DNA of 64,000 nucleotides. It comes from Cannabis sativa (taxonomy: Eukaryota > Streptophyta > Magnoliopsida > Rosales > Cannabaceae). Positions 45,511 to 57,588 of this stretch are shown here, piece after piece. The stretch spans positions 45,580,406 to 45,644,405 of the forward strand of contig NC_083603.1 in assembly GCF_029168945.1 (NCBI RefSeq), written 5' to 3'. A program made the translations under genes and the position numbers. Under the pieces are notes generated by a model. It was not told the origin of the DNA, ran no database searches, and saw only the letters and a list, made by a program, of their open reading frames with translations. Every line of letters begins with the position of its first letter. Positions within the stretch are counted from its first letter, which is position 1.

Positions 45511-46736
45511 ACTGGCCTCAGAGCCATGGTAATTGATTTACTTGCAAGAAATTTGGACTTTAAAACGATTGTTTGTATGATTTTTGGATGGTATCATGTT
45601 GTATTGAGTGTTATTTGATGATTGATTGTTGCTTGTAAATTTTCGTGAAAAATAATTGCGATTTTGTTTCTGGAATTATTTTTATTGGATAGTATGGAAA
45701 AAATTAAGCAAGTTAGCCTTTACAGAACTCAATTTCGATTTCATTTGAATTAGTTATGAATTTTTGAAGATTTGAAAAAATCGGGGCTGTGCTGATATTT
45801 TCCTGCGATCGCAAATCTGTCCGTACAGTTCACAATTTTTTTTGTTTTTGTTCGATTTTTCATGCTTTTTCATGGAATTAACTTCCGATTTTTGGTATAG
45901 TTTTGTATTTATACTATTACTATTCCTAATTCAATTCTAATTATCATTTTGAATTAATTTAATATTTTTTTAAATTTAATTCAAGATATTAGTGTAATTT
46001 GAATTTGAATAGAATTAGTATCTATCTTCTTGCTTAAAAAATCTATCTTATTTTAAAATTTGATTATATCTTATCTTATTTTAAATTTAAAAATAAGATA
46101 TTTATAATCATGTAATTTTTAAATGATATAAGATATTTTGCTAATTTTTTAAATTTTGTTATTTTATTTATTTAAATTACATTTAAAATTTGAAAAAGAT
46201 ATTTATTTATCTTTTCTAATTTTTTATTTAATTTTTTATTTATAAAATAACATTTAAAATTTAAAAGTAGTTAGCAAATTTTTGAAATGATATTTAGGTT
46301 GGTCGAAACCTAATTTTTCAAAAATTGTAGGTTTAATTTTAAATTTAATTTTTTTTAAAAAAAAAATTCGAATTTTTCAATTTTTTTTTTAAATTTTTCG
46401 AATTTTTTTTATTATTTAATTAATTATTTTCGAAATTAAATATTTAATTTAAAATTAAATAAATCCTACATCCAACTATCCAACTAACCTTGTTGCAGGA
46501 GTATGTGTTTTAGCTTGTTTGTAAGTTTTCAAAACCTATTATTACTTGATTGCAAATAGCCATGGTTACTTTTTGCCAGATCTAATGATCTGATGGCTCC
46601 CTTGGTCAAGATAATAATTTGTAACAGGTATATTTACAATCTTCTTTCATCTATGTATGACCTAGCAATATGATAGGACCCATCCAAAGTGTGCCTGTGT
46701 GAGCCTATGTGTTTAATTTGATTATAGATACATATA

Positions 46737-47221
46737 GGTGGCGTTTGATAACACTTTTTAAATCAGTTTTCTGTTTTTAAAAGTAGAAAAGTGAAAATAT
46801 TTTTCAAAAACATGTTCTATAAAACTGTTTTTACTTTTCAATTTTATAATTAGAAATCAAAATTTTAAAAACAAAAAGAATCACTTTCAATATTTTTTTA
46901 AACAGTTTTTTTTCTTAATCAATCTTTTAGATTAGGACCAGACCTGGACCCAAATCCCCTCCCTACGGCCCTGGCGCTAAACCCGACTTTTGACTTGAAC
47001 CCGAATCCGACCCCGAACCTAGACCCGACAAATAAAATCAAAAAATAAAAATAAAAATAAACTTTATAGAACACACTTTTGTTTTCTGTTTTTAAAATTG
47101 AAAAACAAAAGTGGTTATAGAACGCATTTTTTTTTTCAAAAACAAATTTTTTAAAAGCAAAAATTTTACTTTCATTTTGTGATTAAAAAATTAAAAAACA
47201 AAAGTGTTACTAAACGGCACC
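46737..47221. mobile_element. 485-bp MITE, TIR GGTG(G/C)CGTTTG, copy B
   Basis: Same family as 13792-14280. Flanked by ATA (46734-46736 and 47222-47224). The second interior at about 55425-55440 has the same flanking sequence without the MITE and with a single ATA, an empty site that proves the insertion and its 3-bp duplication. Confidence 0.95.
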
Positions 47222-47224
47222 ATA

Positions 47225-49100
47225 GGTTGTTGTTGCTAAAATAAATTATCATAGTTCTTGATAGAATTTATTTAGGCCCATTTAGTTATTGGGCTTATTC
47301 AATTAATAACAGTTGTTCTTATTAAGGTTAAATTCTTCTCTTTTGGGCCTTGTGTGAGAGTTGGGAGCCATAGAAGTGGGTACGACATACTGAACCCAAC
47401 ACCCCCTCACATGAACCACCCCAATTGTGAAGGCCCATTTGCCTGATTTGAACAACTGTACTAGGTTAATTACACTAGTTTAACCTAATAAAATTGATTA
47501 GCAACATAATTAATTTCATTTATTTTGAAATTAATTTAAGAAAATTATAGTTTAAAGAATTTTTTTATTCTAAGCTAAACTATATGTATTTTCTTGTATT
47601 TAACTAAATATAGAATTATAACCATCTAGATTCTTTCTGGAACTTAATTTAAATTTTTCATTAAATATTCTTATTTAAGTTGATATTTAGTTATCTACAA
47701 CTAACCAACTTAAATCTGAATATCTTTTGAATTTCGAATTTCAAAATTAAGTTGAGGAATTTTAGGCATTGGTTATTAAGATTCTTTAGATATTTTTTAA
47801 GTTAATATCTTTTCGAATATTAACTTAAAATGGAATATTTTCAAATTAAGTGGTTACAACTTAATTTTTGATATTTAATTAAATTTGAATTTGAAAAATA
47901 TTTAAGTTCTAGATTTATTCTAATACAACTTAAATTAGATATTATTTTAAATTTTGTGCAAAAGATACTTAGTCAAATAAGATATTTTCTAGATAGTTAT
48001 TTCTAGACTACTTATTATTTCTAATATTAAATAGGAAAATATTATACATTGTGAAATTAATTATTTATATAATTTTGGTACAATTAATTTTAAGTATATT
48101 TTTCCTAGTATTAAACTAGAGACTAAAAATTAAGCCTTCTCTACACTTAATTATTTATTTCTTGAATTTAATACATTTAATTAATTTGAAAATTGAATAT
48201 CTAAGTTGATTTTTATCATCATACTTAAATATTTCTTTTTCATGACATTTAATTAAATAGAAAATTATTTTTAGTTGAAATTTATTTTTTCAACTAAATT
48301 TAAATAATTTTCAAAATATATTTTTTCTTTATTTTATTAATCAATTTTCGAAATTGCATTTCTTAAATGCTAGAATTTTGAATTTTATCTTGAAAAATAG
48401 ATTAAGTTGTAAATTAATTATTTATTTTAATTAATTCTTGGATCAACTTAAATCAATGATTTTTTCATTTATTGATTAATTTAAAATAAATTGAATTAAA
48501 GTATATTGTTAGAAATTGAATTAATTAGTCAAAGGAAAATCTAGATAGATGATATTTTTGCTTGAAGTATTTTTCTAGTGTATTTAATTAAATAGAAAAT
48601 TAATATTTAAGTTGATTTTCATCATCATACTTAAATATTTGAAATTTTTCTTATATATTTAATTAAATAGGAAAATTATATTTTTTGTTGTAAATTAATT
48701 TTATTAATTAATTTTGGGCCAACATTAAATTAGAATAATTTTTCCAGAATTAATTTTTTATTTTAACATGCATTTTCGAAAAATTGTATTTTTAAATACT
48801 TTAATTTTTCGAAATGCAATATATATTTATAGAAAATTAAATTTGAGTTGTAAATTAATTTATATTAATTTTGTAACAACTTAAATTGGATATTTTTCGA
48901 AATATTTATTGGAAATTATTACTAAGATGGAAATAATTCATGTTATTTTCATATCCATCTAAGTAAAATTTATAAATATTAAATTAAAATTTATATTTAG
49001 AATTTTTCATTCTAAATTGGAAATTTTAAATAAATATATATTTAAAATAAATAAATTAAATAAAGAGAATCAAAGAAAATACAACTCACTTTAAATAATG
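47225..49100. other. AT-rich interior of the Copia element
   Basis: Mostly AAATTAA/TTTAATT words with no open frame. Near 47270-47450 a GC-richer piece (GGGCCTTGTGTGAGAGTTGG) is shared with the second interior. I see no gene. Confidence 0.5.
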
Positions 49101-52100
49101 AGCTTGATTATTATTAAGATATTCGATCTCCATTGTTGGTCTTACAAAAGTTAAATGTTTTCAATATAACCTCGAGACGCTAGACTTCGTCCCCCTATGG
49201 ATGGTTATTCGTTGAACGCATTTAACACCGTGAGATTTCATTTGATAAATGTTTTGTAAGTTTTCGTCTCTATTAGACTCTCCCCTACGGTGACTACTTA
49301 GAGATAAACTTATGAAACATGAAACAATGGTGGAAGCTCATAAAATGAGAATAACCTTGACTCTCGCCTACCGGGACAACGTTGGATTCTTATTTTGATC
49401 GAATAAAAGGTTGCTAGAATGGTTTCTATTTTAGATGAGCTGACAACTCTATTCAATAAATGATGCTTTGACTCTCGCTTACCGGGACACTGTATCAGTT
49501 TGTTGAAAACCTTGGAAATTATATAGGATTGTATGTTTTAGTATTTTCACTAGTCATTCCTACTTGCTATATGTTTATAATTTCTGAATTGTGTATGAAT
49601 TTATATTGAACCATGTTATTTTCTGTTATTAAGTTGTAGTTTAATTTCGAATCTTCATTGTTGGTCTAACATGTTTGTTTTTCTAATGATATAAATCCCT
49701 AATGGATTTTCACCATTAGACATACATAATAGTGTAAGATCTCGAAAGATAAATATTGTATATGCAACATCTAGCTGTTCATCAATTGATGACACCTTAG
49801 ACTAGTATTTTTACAATATGAAACAAGAAGATTACATAAATAAGATTACTTTGTCTTTCGCTAATCGAAGCATCGTTAGATTTTTATTTATAAACGAAAT
49901 TATCCTAATTCCTCTTAGCTTATTCATTTCGAATTAGCTTTAAAAACATATCATTGGATGAATGGTCTATAAATCATTTCATGTCATTATATTTTCTCTT
50001 AAGAAATTAAATGGCGCATATGATTATAATCCCGAAATTCTATTCCCAATTGATATAAATCCTCAATCTTAGAAATCTCCTACTTGTATGGGCAAATCTG
50101 ACTTAGAGTTTGTATTAGTAGTGCTGGTCCAAGATAGAATTACTCATTATTTTTGGTATAAATTTAAGTCTTTGACTTTAATTTTAAATTCCAAATAGAA
50201 ATTTTCTTATATTTCTAATTCCAGAATACAATACAGTTACACTTTCTCAAGTGTTTAATATCCATCTTCTATTAATGGATTAAAACTGTATGGAATATGA
50301 GTTAGGTATTCTGTGACCAGGATCCACTTGCAGTATTCTAAGAACTCTTTGATGTAACTAAACCTATGTCATCATAGACACTACCACATTTTTTTTTAAT
50401 CTATGGCATTTGTATCTTGTTCATAGTGGATTTGACAAGATCAATCTCTGCAAAGAGTTAAGAAAGTAGTTCATCTCATTCGCAGATGGATGTACATTCA
50501 GGGGTGGATATGAGTTTTTCGTTGTATTCTTAAAACGATAACTCTAGATTATACCTTTTAGCAAAGAAATTTGAAATGTTTGAAAAATTTCATTAATTTC
50601 TAGCAATGGTTAAAACCATTAAGGTAAGTGGTTAAAGATCTTGCGAACTGATAGGGGTGGAGAAATAGTTAGTAGATATGCAGTTCAAAGATCATTAAAT
50701 TGATTTTTGAATTATATCCAAACTTACCTCCCCAGAAATTTCGAGTTGCATGTTAATGATTAGTTATTAGTCTTTTCCTAATTCCTTCTATGGTAATACA
50801 ATTTCAGAATGATGTAATGGTTGTATACTTAATGTTAAACATTACTAGATTCATGGATGACCTAATCAAAATCTTAAGAAAATCTAGAACTGTTAACCAT
50901 GGTTTGTTAGCTATTCTAAGTGATTAGGGGTGGACCATCCCATTGTCAATAGATAAGAAAGTGTTTGTTCAAACAAATACTACTTTTCTAAGATAATGAC
51001 TAAGTCTGAAAACAAGTAGAAAATAAAGGAGACATTTTTTCTTGATTCCAAAAGTGTTCTATCATCTTATATAACATATGATGATCCCACTGCCTCTGTT
51101 GTCTTGTCACAATCGAAGAGATCAAATACCATTTAGTTTTCTTCGACATAATTCACGGTACCTTGTCGTAGTGGGAGAGTTTTTAGGAACTCACCTTCTT
51201 ATGACTTGGGAGACACTAGTGATTAAAATCCATTGTGAGTTTAAACAAGTAATGGATTGTCAAGATAAGAAACTAAGAAGAAAAGCCAATAGAACTATGG
51301 TTTAATCCATTCACATGGAATAACCTAAAGTTTTCTATTACAAGGACATAAAAGGAAATTTTAGTTAATAAGTTTATTCTATGGACTTAACAAACTTCCT
51401 GTTCCTAGTATTATAGGTTTGAGTTTATCTAAACCTATGGCTTGTGGTATACCTGGTAATTACTTACTCTAATGCCAGCAACTTACTTTAGTAAGATGCT
51501 GAAGCATTTTCTTTCTAATGGAAATCTATAAAAGTTTCACAACTTCTTAGGCATAGATTTTATTTATCTAAGGAAAAGTCTTAACTATTCCAGAAAAGAT
51601 AAAGCCATGAAAGAATTTCTTATATCAACAGTGAGAGGTCTTAGATATGCTTTTGTATGCCTTAGACCAGACACCTGCTGTTGAGTGAGAGTAATGAGTA
51701 GGTATTAGATTAATCCAGGAAAAGAACATTGGAAGACAATCAAGTAAATCCTAAGATTAAGAAGAGGAACTATATGTTAGTCTATAAGGGTGTGTTTAAA
51801 ACTCTTAGACTACACCATATCAGATTTCGAAATTTGTCTATGTGCTAGTAAATATTTCTGATAAGATGGTGGTTACTCTGGGGGTGGAATAGTGATTTTG
51901 GAGAAGTGTAAAAACCTATCTGAAGTCTCTAGGTCTACCAGAGAGAGACTGAATGTTAAAGTTGCAGGAAAGGTACTTATTCAGTCTAAGGAAAGTTCTA
52001 TACATCTTTGGCACCATTCCAAATTGCCTTAAACTACTAGTGTAAATTTCTTGATTAACCAAAAGTAGTTGCCAAAGGTATAGAATCCAATATCCCAAGA

Positions 52101-52290
52101 GAGTAGACATATAGAGAGGAATTTCACATTATCAATGATTTTGTGATTAAAGGAAGAGTAATGGTGGAGAAAAGGTTGTGTTTAATTCAACCTTTCAGAT
52201 CCTATTACGAGGAGTTTACTACTACTACACTTGATTTGTATATCAAGGTGTTGAGATTATTTGAAACACACTTTTTGTTTTATATTAGTG
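49100..52290 (+). pseudogene. Decayed Copia gag-pol of the 1.9-kb-LTR element
   Basis: Fragments only. LRTDRGGEIVSRYAVQRSLN (50641-50700) matches the RTDRGGEY-type core of Copia integrase. LYLVHSGFDKINLCK nearby resembles the pre-integrase H...C region. QESRHIERNFTLS (from 52096) matches the HIERKYH block near the end of Copia RNase H. Stops and frame changes occur every few dozen codons. The element cannot encode its own enzymes. Confidence 0.75.
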
Positions 52291-52302
52291 CAAGTGGGAG
52301 TT

Positions 52303-54198
52303 TGTTGGGTATTATGCCCTAAATAAAATTCATTTCAATATAATCAGATTTACTTATTAATATAGATCAGAAATAACATTTAATGTTGCATGGTTCACAT
52401 GATTTATTTCATGATTATATGTACATAATGTATAGATTCATCTGAAACCCTTTTCACATACTTGATCCTGTTTATTGTGCCGTCAACACATTGGAAAGTA
52501 AACATGACTATGTGAATAAAGTTTCCTAGATTTATCAGACACAGGGTTTTACTGATATGATAATCTACAACAAGAGTTTACTTGTATTTGGAGAAATGCT
52601 ATGTTCTTTCCAGAACATTGGTTAAAGTAAAGCTCAGGTTGGATGCATGGAGTATGCATCGGAAGGGACCGATATTGAACTTTGACTTAGATTTATTAAA
52701 CTTACAGTAATATCTATTCAAGTCAATATCGCCTAGTTGATCCTAGATCAAATGATCTTAATCCTGTTATGATTAGGCTCAATCTTGAAAGGCTATTCGT
52801 GTTCCTTGAATTGTTAGTTAAGCCTACTTTTAGGTCAGGGTGATACGTACTTTTCGGGAACACGGTAGTGCAATTGAGTGGGAGCGCTAGCATAAACATG
52901 GAATCTATAGCTTCTATCTGGCGAATAGTAAGCAAAGGATGATTTCCTTCGAGCTTGACCAAACGAAAATAAATGGTGGAGATCTCATTTCACATAAGCT
53001 GAAATATCATTTATACGGGGTCAAGTGTTTTAAGGATAAAATACATAGTAGGGTGTTACGGTAATTTAATCCCTTTACTGTGTAGATCATTCATATAGAG
53101 GATAATTGATCACATTAGGATTATAACAATGGATAACTAATGATGTGTCTATATGGTGGAACATATAGAGCATTCTATATACTGAGAGTGTAATTCTAAG
53201 TTCTATGCGTGGATTTAACGAAGAATTAATAAGTCAGTGAATTTTAGTCCTAAATTCCTGATCTACTTATTGGAAGCTCGGTTATATAGACCCATGGTCC
53301 CCCCACTAGTTGAGATAATATTGCTTGTAAGACTCATGTAATTGGTTTTGATTAATCAATTATAATTCACAAATTAGACTATGTCTATTTGTGAAATTTT
53401 CACTAAGTAAGGGCGAAATTGTAAAGAAAGAGTTTATAGGGGCATATTTGTTAATTATGATACTGTGTATGGTTCAATTAATAAATATGATAAATGACAA
53501 TATTATTTAATAATTATTTATAGTTATTAAATAGTTAGAATTGGCATTTAAATGGTTGAATTAGGAAATTGGCATTTTTGAGAAAATCAGATACAAAAGG
53601 TGTTAAAATTGTAAAATAGCAAAAAGCAAGGCCCAATCCACTAAGTGTATGGCCGAACACCTTAGTAGGTATTTTAAGTTGATTTTTTCATTATTTTAAT
53701 GCCATATAATTCAAATCTAACCCTAGTGGAATGCTATAAATAGATAGTGAAGGCTTCAGGAAAATAACACTTTTCTTCTGAGACTTTCTGAATCAGAAAA
53801 AACTGAGCCTCCTATCTCTCTTCTCTAGCTGCCACTTCTTTTTTCTTCTTCCTTTGAATTTCGAAATTACCTTAGTGATTAGAGTAGTTCCCACACACAT
53901 CAAGCAATACCTCAATCATAGTGAGGAAGATCGTGAAGAAAGATCATCAGCAAAGGAGTTTCAGCATCAAAGATTCAGAGAAAGAGATCCAGGTTCAGAT
54001 ATTGATAATGCTCTGCTACAGAAAGGAATCAAGGGCTAGATATCTGAACGGAAGGAGTCATATTATTCCGCTGCACCCAATGTAAGGTTTCTTAAACTTT
54101 ATATGTGTTTAATTTATCGTTTTAGAAAGTTCTTATTTAGGATGTTAATAAACATACTTGTGAGTAGATCTAAGATCCTGGTAAAATAATTTCCAACA
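52303..54198 (+). repeat. LTR shared by the element and the truncated second interior
   Basis: 1896 bp, about 99% like 43611-45510 by eye; a 4-nt gap near 53976 is one of the differences. It is followed directly by a primer site (TGGCCTTAGAGCC, 54201) as if it were also a 5' LTR. Confidence 0.95.
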
Positions 54199-56164
54199 AC
54201 TGGCCTTAGAGCCATGGTAATTGATTTACTTGTAAGAAATTTGGACTTTAAAACGATTGTTTGTATGATTTTTGGATGGTATCATGTTGTATTGAGTATT
54301 ATTTGATGATTGATTATTGCTTGTAAATTTTCGTGAAAAATAATTGCGATTTTGTTTTTGGAATTATTTTTATTGGATAGTATGGAAAAAATTAAGCAAG
54401 TTAGCCTTTTACAGAACTCAATTTCGATTTTATTTGAATTAGTTATGAATTTTTGAAGATTTGAAAAAATCGGGGCTATGCTGATATTTTCCTGTGATCG
54501 CAAATCTGTCCGTACAGTTCACAATTTTTTTTGTTTTTCTTCGATTTTTCATGCTTTTTCATGGAATTAACTTCCGATTTTTGGTATAGTTTTGTATTTA
54601 TACTATTACTATTCCTAATTCAATTCTAATTATCATTTTGAATTAATTTAATATTTTTTTAAATTTAATTCAAGATATTAGTGTAATTTGAATTTGAATA
54701 GAATTAGTATCTATCTTCTTGCTTAAAAAATCTATCTTATTTTAAAATTTGATTATATCTTATCTTATTATAAATTTAAAAATAAGATATTTATAATCAT
54801 GTAATTTTTAAATGATATAAGATATTTTGCTAATTTTTTAAATTTTGTTATTTTATTTATTTAAATTACATTTAAAATTTGAAAAAGATATTTATTTATC
54901 TTTTCTAATTTTTTATTTAATTTTTTATTTATAAAATAACATTTAAAATTTAAAAGTAGTTAGCAAATTTTTGAAATGATATTTAGGTTGGTTGAAACCT
55001 AATTTTTCAAAAATTGTAGGTTTAATTTTAAATTTAATTTTTTAAAAAAAAAAATTCGAATTTTTCAAATTTTTTTTTAAAATTTTTCGAATTTTTTTTT
55101 TATTATTTAATTAATTATTTTCGAAATTAAATATTTAATTGAAAATTAAATAAATCCTACATCCAACTATCCAACTAACCTTGTTGCAGGAGTATGTGTT
55201 TTAGCTTGTTTGTAAGTTTTCAAAACCTATTATTACTTGATTGCAAATAGCCATGGTTACTTTTTGCCAGATCTAATGATCTGATGGCTCCCTTGGTCAA
55301 GATAATAATTTGTAACAGGTATATTTACAATCTTCTTTCATCTATGTATGACCTAGCAACATGATAGGACCCATCCAAAGTGTGCATGTGTGAGCCTATG
55401 TGTTTAATTTGATTATAGATACATATAGGTTGTTGTTGCTAAAATAAATTATCATAGTTCTTGATAGAATTTATTTAGGCCCATTTAGTTATTGGGCTTA
55501 TTCAATTAATAACAATTGTTCTTATTAAGGTTAAATTCTTCTCTTTTGGGCCTTGTGTGAGAGTTGGGAGCCATAGAAGTGGGTACGACATACTGAACCC
55601 AGCACTCCCTCACATGAACCACCCCAATTGTGAAGGCCCATTTGCCTGATTTGAACAACTGTACTAGGTTAATTACACTAGTTTAACCTAATAAAATTGA
55701 TTAGCAACATAATTAATTTCATGTATTTTCTTGTATTTAATTAAATATAGAATTATAACCATCTAGATTCTTTATGGAACTTAATTTAAATTTTTCATTA
55801 AATATTCTTATTTAAGTTGATATTTAGTTATCTACAACTAACCAACTTAAATCTGAATATCTTTTGAATTTCGAATTTCAAAATTAAGTTGAAGAATTTT
55901 AGGCATTGGTTATTAAGATTCTTTAGATATTTTTTAAGTTAATATCTTTTCGAATATTAACTTAAAATGGAATATTTTCAAATTAAGTGGTTACAACTTA
56001 ATTTTTGATATTTAATTAAATTTAAATTTGAAAAATATTTAAGTTCTAGATTTTTTCTAATACAACTTAAATTAGATATTTTTTTAAATTTTGTGGAAAA
56101 GATACTTAGTCAAATAAGATATTTTCTAGATGGTTATTTCTAGACTACTTATTATTTCTAATAT
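54199..56164 (+). mobile_element. Truncated second interior of the Copia element
   Basis: Nearly identical to 45511 to about 48020, but without the MITE and without about 65 bp that copy 1 has near 47517-47582. It ends abruptly after ATTATTTCTAATAT (56164); no third LTR follows. The LTR-interior-LTR-interior order points to recombination between two elements or an unequal exchange. Confidence 0.85.
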
Positions 56165-56577
56165 GCAATGCCCCGTTTAGAGTACTATAAATTAATTATG
56201 ATATTATATATGTGATAATAATTATTTTTATTGCATAAATTTAGAATTGTACATTTTTTCTAAAAGTATGAATAAGTAATATAAATTTGTAGCACATTAG
56301 AAATATAATAAGTGGTATTACACTTTAGATTATGGTATGGAATTTTTTAGCATAATATTTATCACATGTCACCCTTGAAAATATGGTTTATTTGCTATTA
56401 TTTAGATATTTTTTTTATTTAAGATATATATGTGTTAGTAATTAATTTGAAGGAGAATTACATAGTAAGAAAATCATAGAATTGAAATGAAGTTGTTTTA
56501 TTAATCAGTTAATCGATTTTGCTGCTATCATTTCTCTTAATTGGTTTTGGAATATAGTTAGTAATTATATGTAATAT
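56165..56577. other. Unassigned AT-rich DNA
   Basis: About 410 bp between the truncated interior and the next retroelement. No gene recognised. Confidence 0.5.
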
Positions 56578-56582
56578 CATAT

Positions 56583-56885
56583 TGTTATAAATATTAATAA
56601 TTATGTGGATGTCCAAATCTTTTATTTATTACCATGAATTGTAATGAACATTCCTCTTTTCCTTAGTTTCCCTTTTTCTTAGTTTCTTAATATCTCACTC
56701 TTGTATTTGTATAAATAGGGGTTCACCCCATTGGAATAAACAACTCAGAAATTCTCATTCACTTTCTCTTTCTCACCCCATTGGAATAAACAACTCAGAA
56801 ATTCTCATTCACTTTCTCTTTCTCTCTTCATCTTCTTCTTCTTTCTTCTCATCTACTTTATACTATGTTATATTATTTTATAACA
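56583..56885 (+). repeat. 5' LTR of copy 2, with a 50-bp tandem duplication
   Basis: The segment CACCCCATTGGAATAAACAA...TTTCTCTTTCT occurs twice in tandem (about 56724-56773 and 56774-56823). The 3' LTR and both LTRs of copy 1 have it once. The TATA-like TATAAATAGGGG lies just upstream. Confidence 0.9.
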
Positions 56886-57215
56886 CGTTATCAGCACGAG
56901 TCTCTGCCCAAGCTTCAAGCATGAGTCTCTGCCTCAGACCCAATGTAAGTATTTTGTTAAAATTCTTGAATTGTTTCAAAGTCAAAATACACTAAATATA
57001 TATTTATATATATACTCCTCTGACTGAAACAATTTCAAGAATCATTTGGTTTTTTTTTTATCTATATATCTATATATTATATATGTATGTATATATTTTT
57101 ATATATTTATTATTTATTTCATATATATATATATAATGTTCTTATCATTCATAATATTTACAATATATGTGTGCCTATGATATGATAGAGAAAATCTATA
57201 TAAATTATACATATA

Positions 57216-57466
57216 TCCAGAAGATTATGTATCATCGATAAAATATTGCATATATCCTAAAGATTATGCATCATCGATAAAATATTGCATATATCCTGAA
57301 GATTATGCATCATCGATAACATATTGCATATATCCTGAAGATTATGCATCATCGATAAAATATTGCATATATCCTGAAGATTATGCATCCTCGATAAAAT
57401 ATTGCATATATCCTGATGATTATGCGTCCTCAATAAAATCTTGCATATATCCTGAAGATTATGCAA
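57216..57466. repeat. 39-bp tandem repeat inside copy 2
   Basis: Same unit and similar copy number as 1695-1950. Unit differences are partly shared with copy 1 (for example the CATCC and GATGATTATGCG variants), so the array predates the spread of the two copies. Confidence 0.8.
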
Positions 57467-57588
57467 ACGTAATATTCATTATATAGTTGATGGATATATA
57501 ATGAAAGAGATGAATACATATTTATATATATGTTCTTGTATTCTTTGAGGACAATGAAAAGTAATCTAATATCGATATAGATTTTGAC

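Larger units (their letters stand above)
43611..54198 (+). mobile_element. Copia-type LTR element with 1.9-kb LTRs
   Basis: 5' LTR 43611-45510, interior 45511-52302, 3' LTR 52303-54198. The LTRs start TGTTGGGT and end TTTCCAACA and differ at about twenty positions by eye, so the insertion is fairly young. The primer site after the 5' LTR, TGGCCTCAGAGCC (45513), resembles the initiator-Met tRNA site TGGTATCAGAGC. A purine tract AAGTGGGAG (52292-52300) precedes the 3' LTR. The interior is 6.8 kb, very AT-rich in its first half, with only decayed pol. After the 3' LTR a second interior follows (54199-56164) instead of host DNA, so no target duplication can be checked. Confidence 0.9.

Noticed and set aside
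45511..45530. ACTGGCCTCAGAGCC considered as part of a tRNA gene
   Set aside because: It sits directly after an LTR and matches a retroelement primer binding site; no cloverleaf can be drawn around it.
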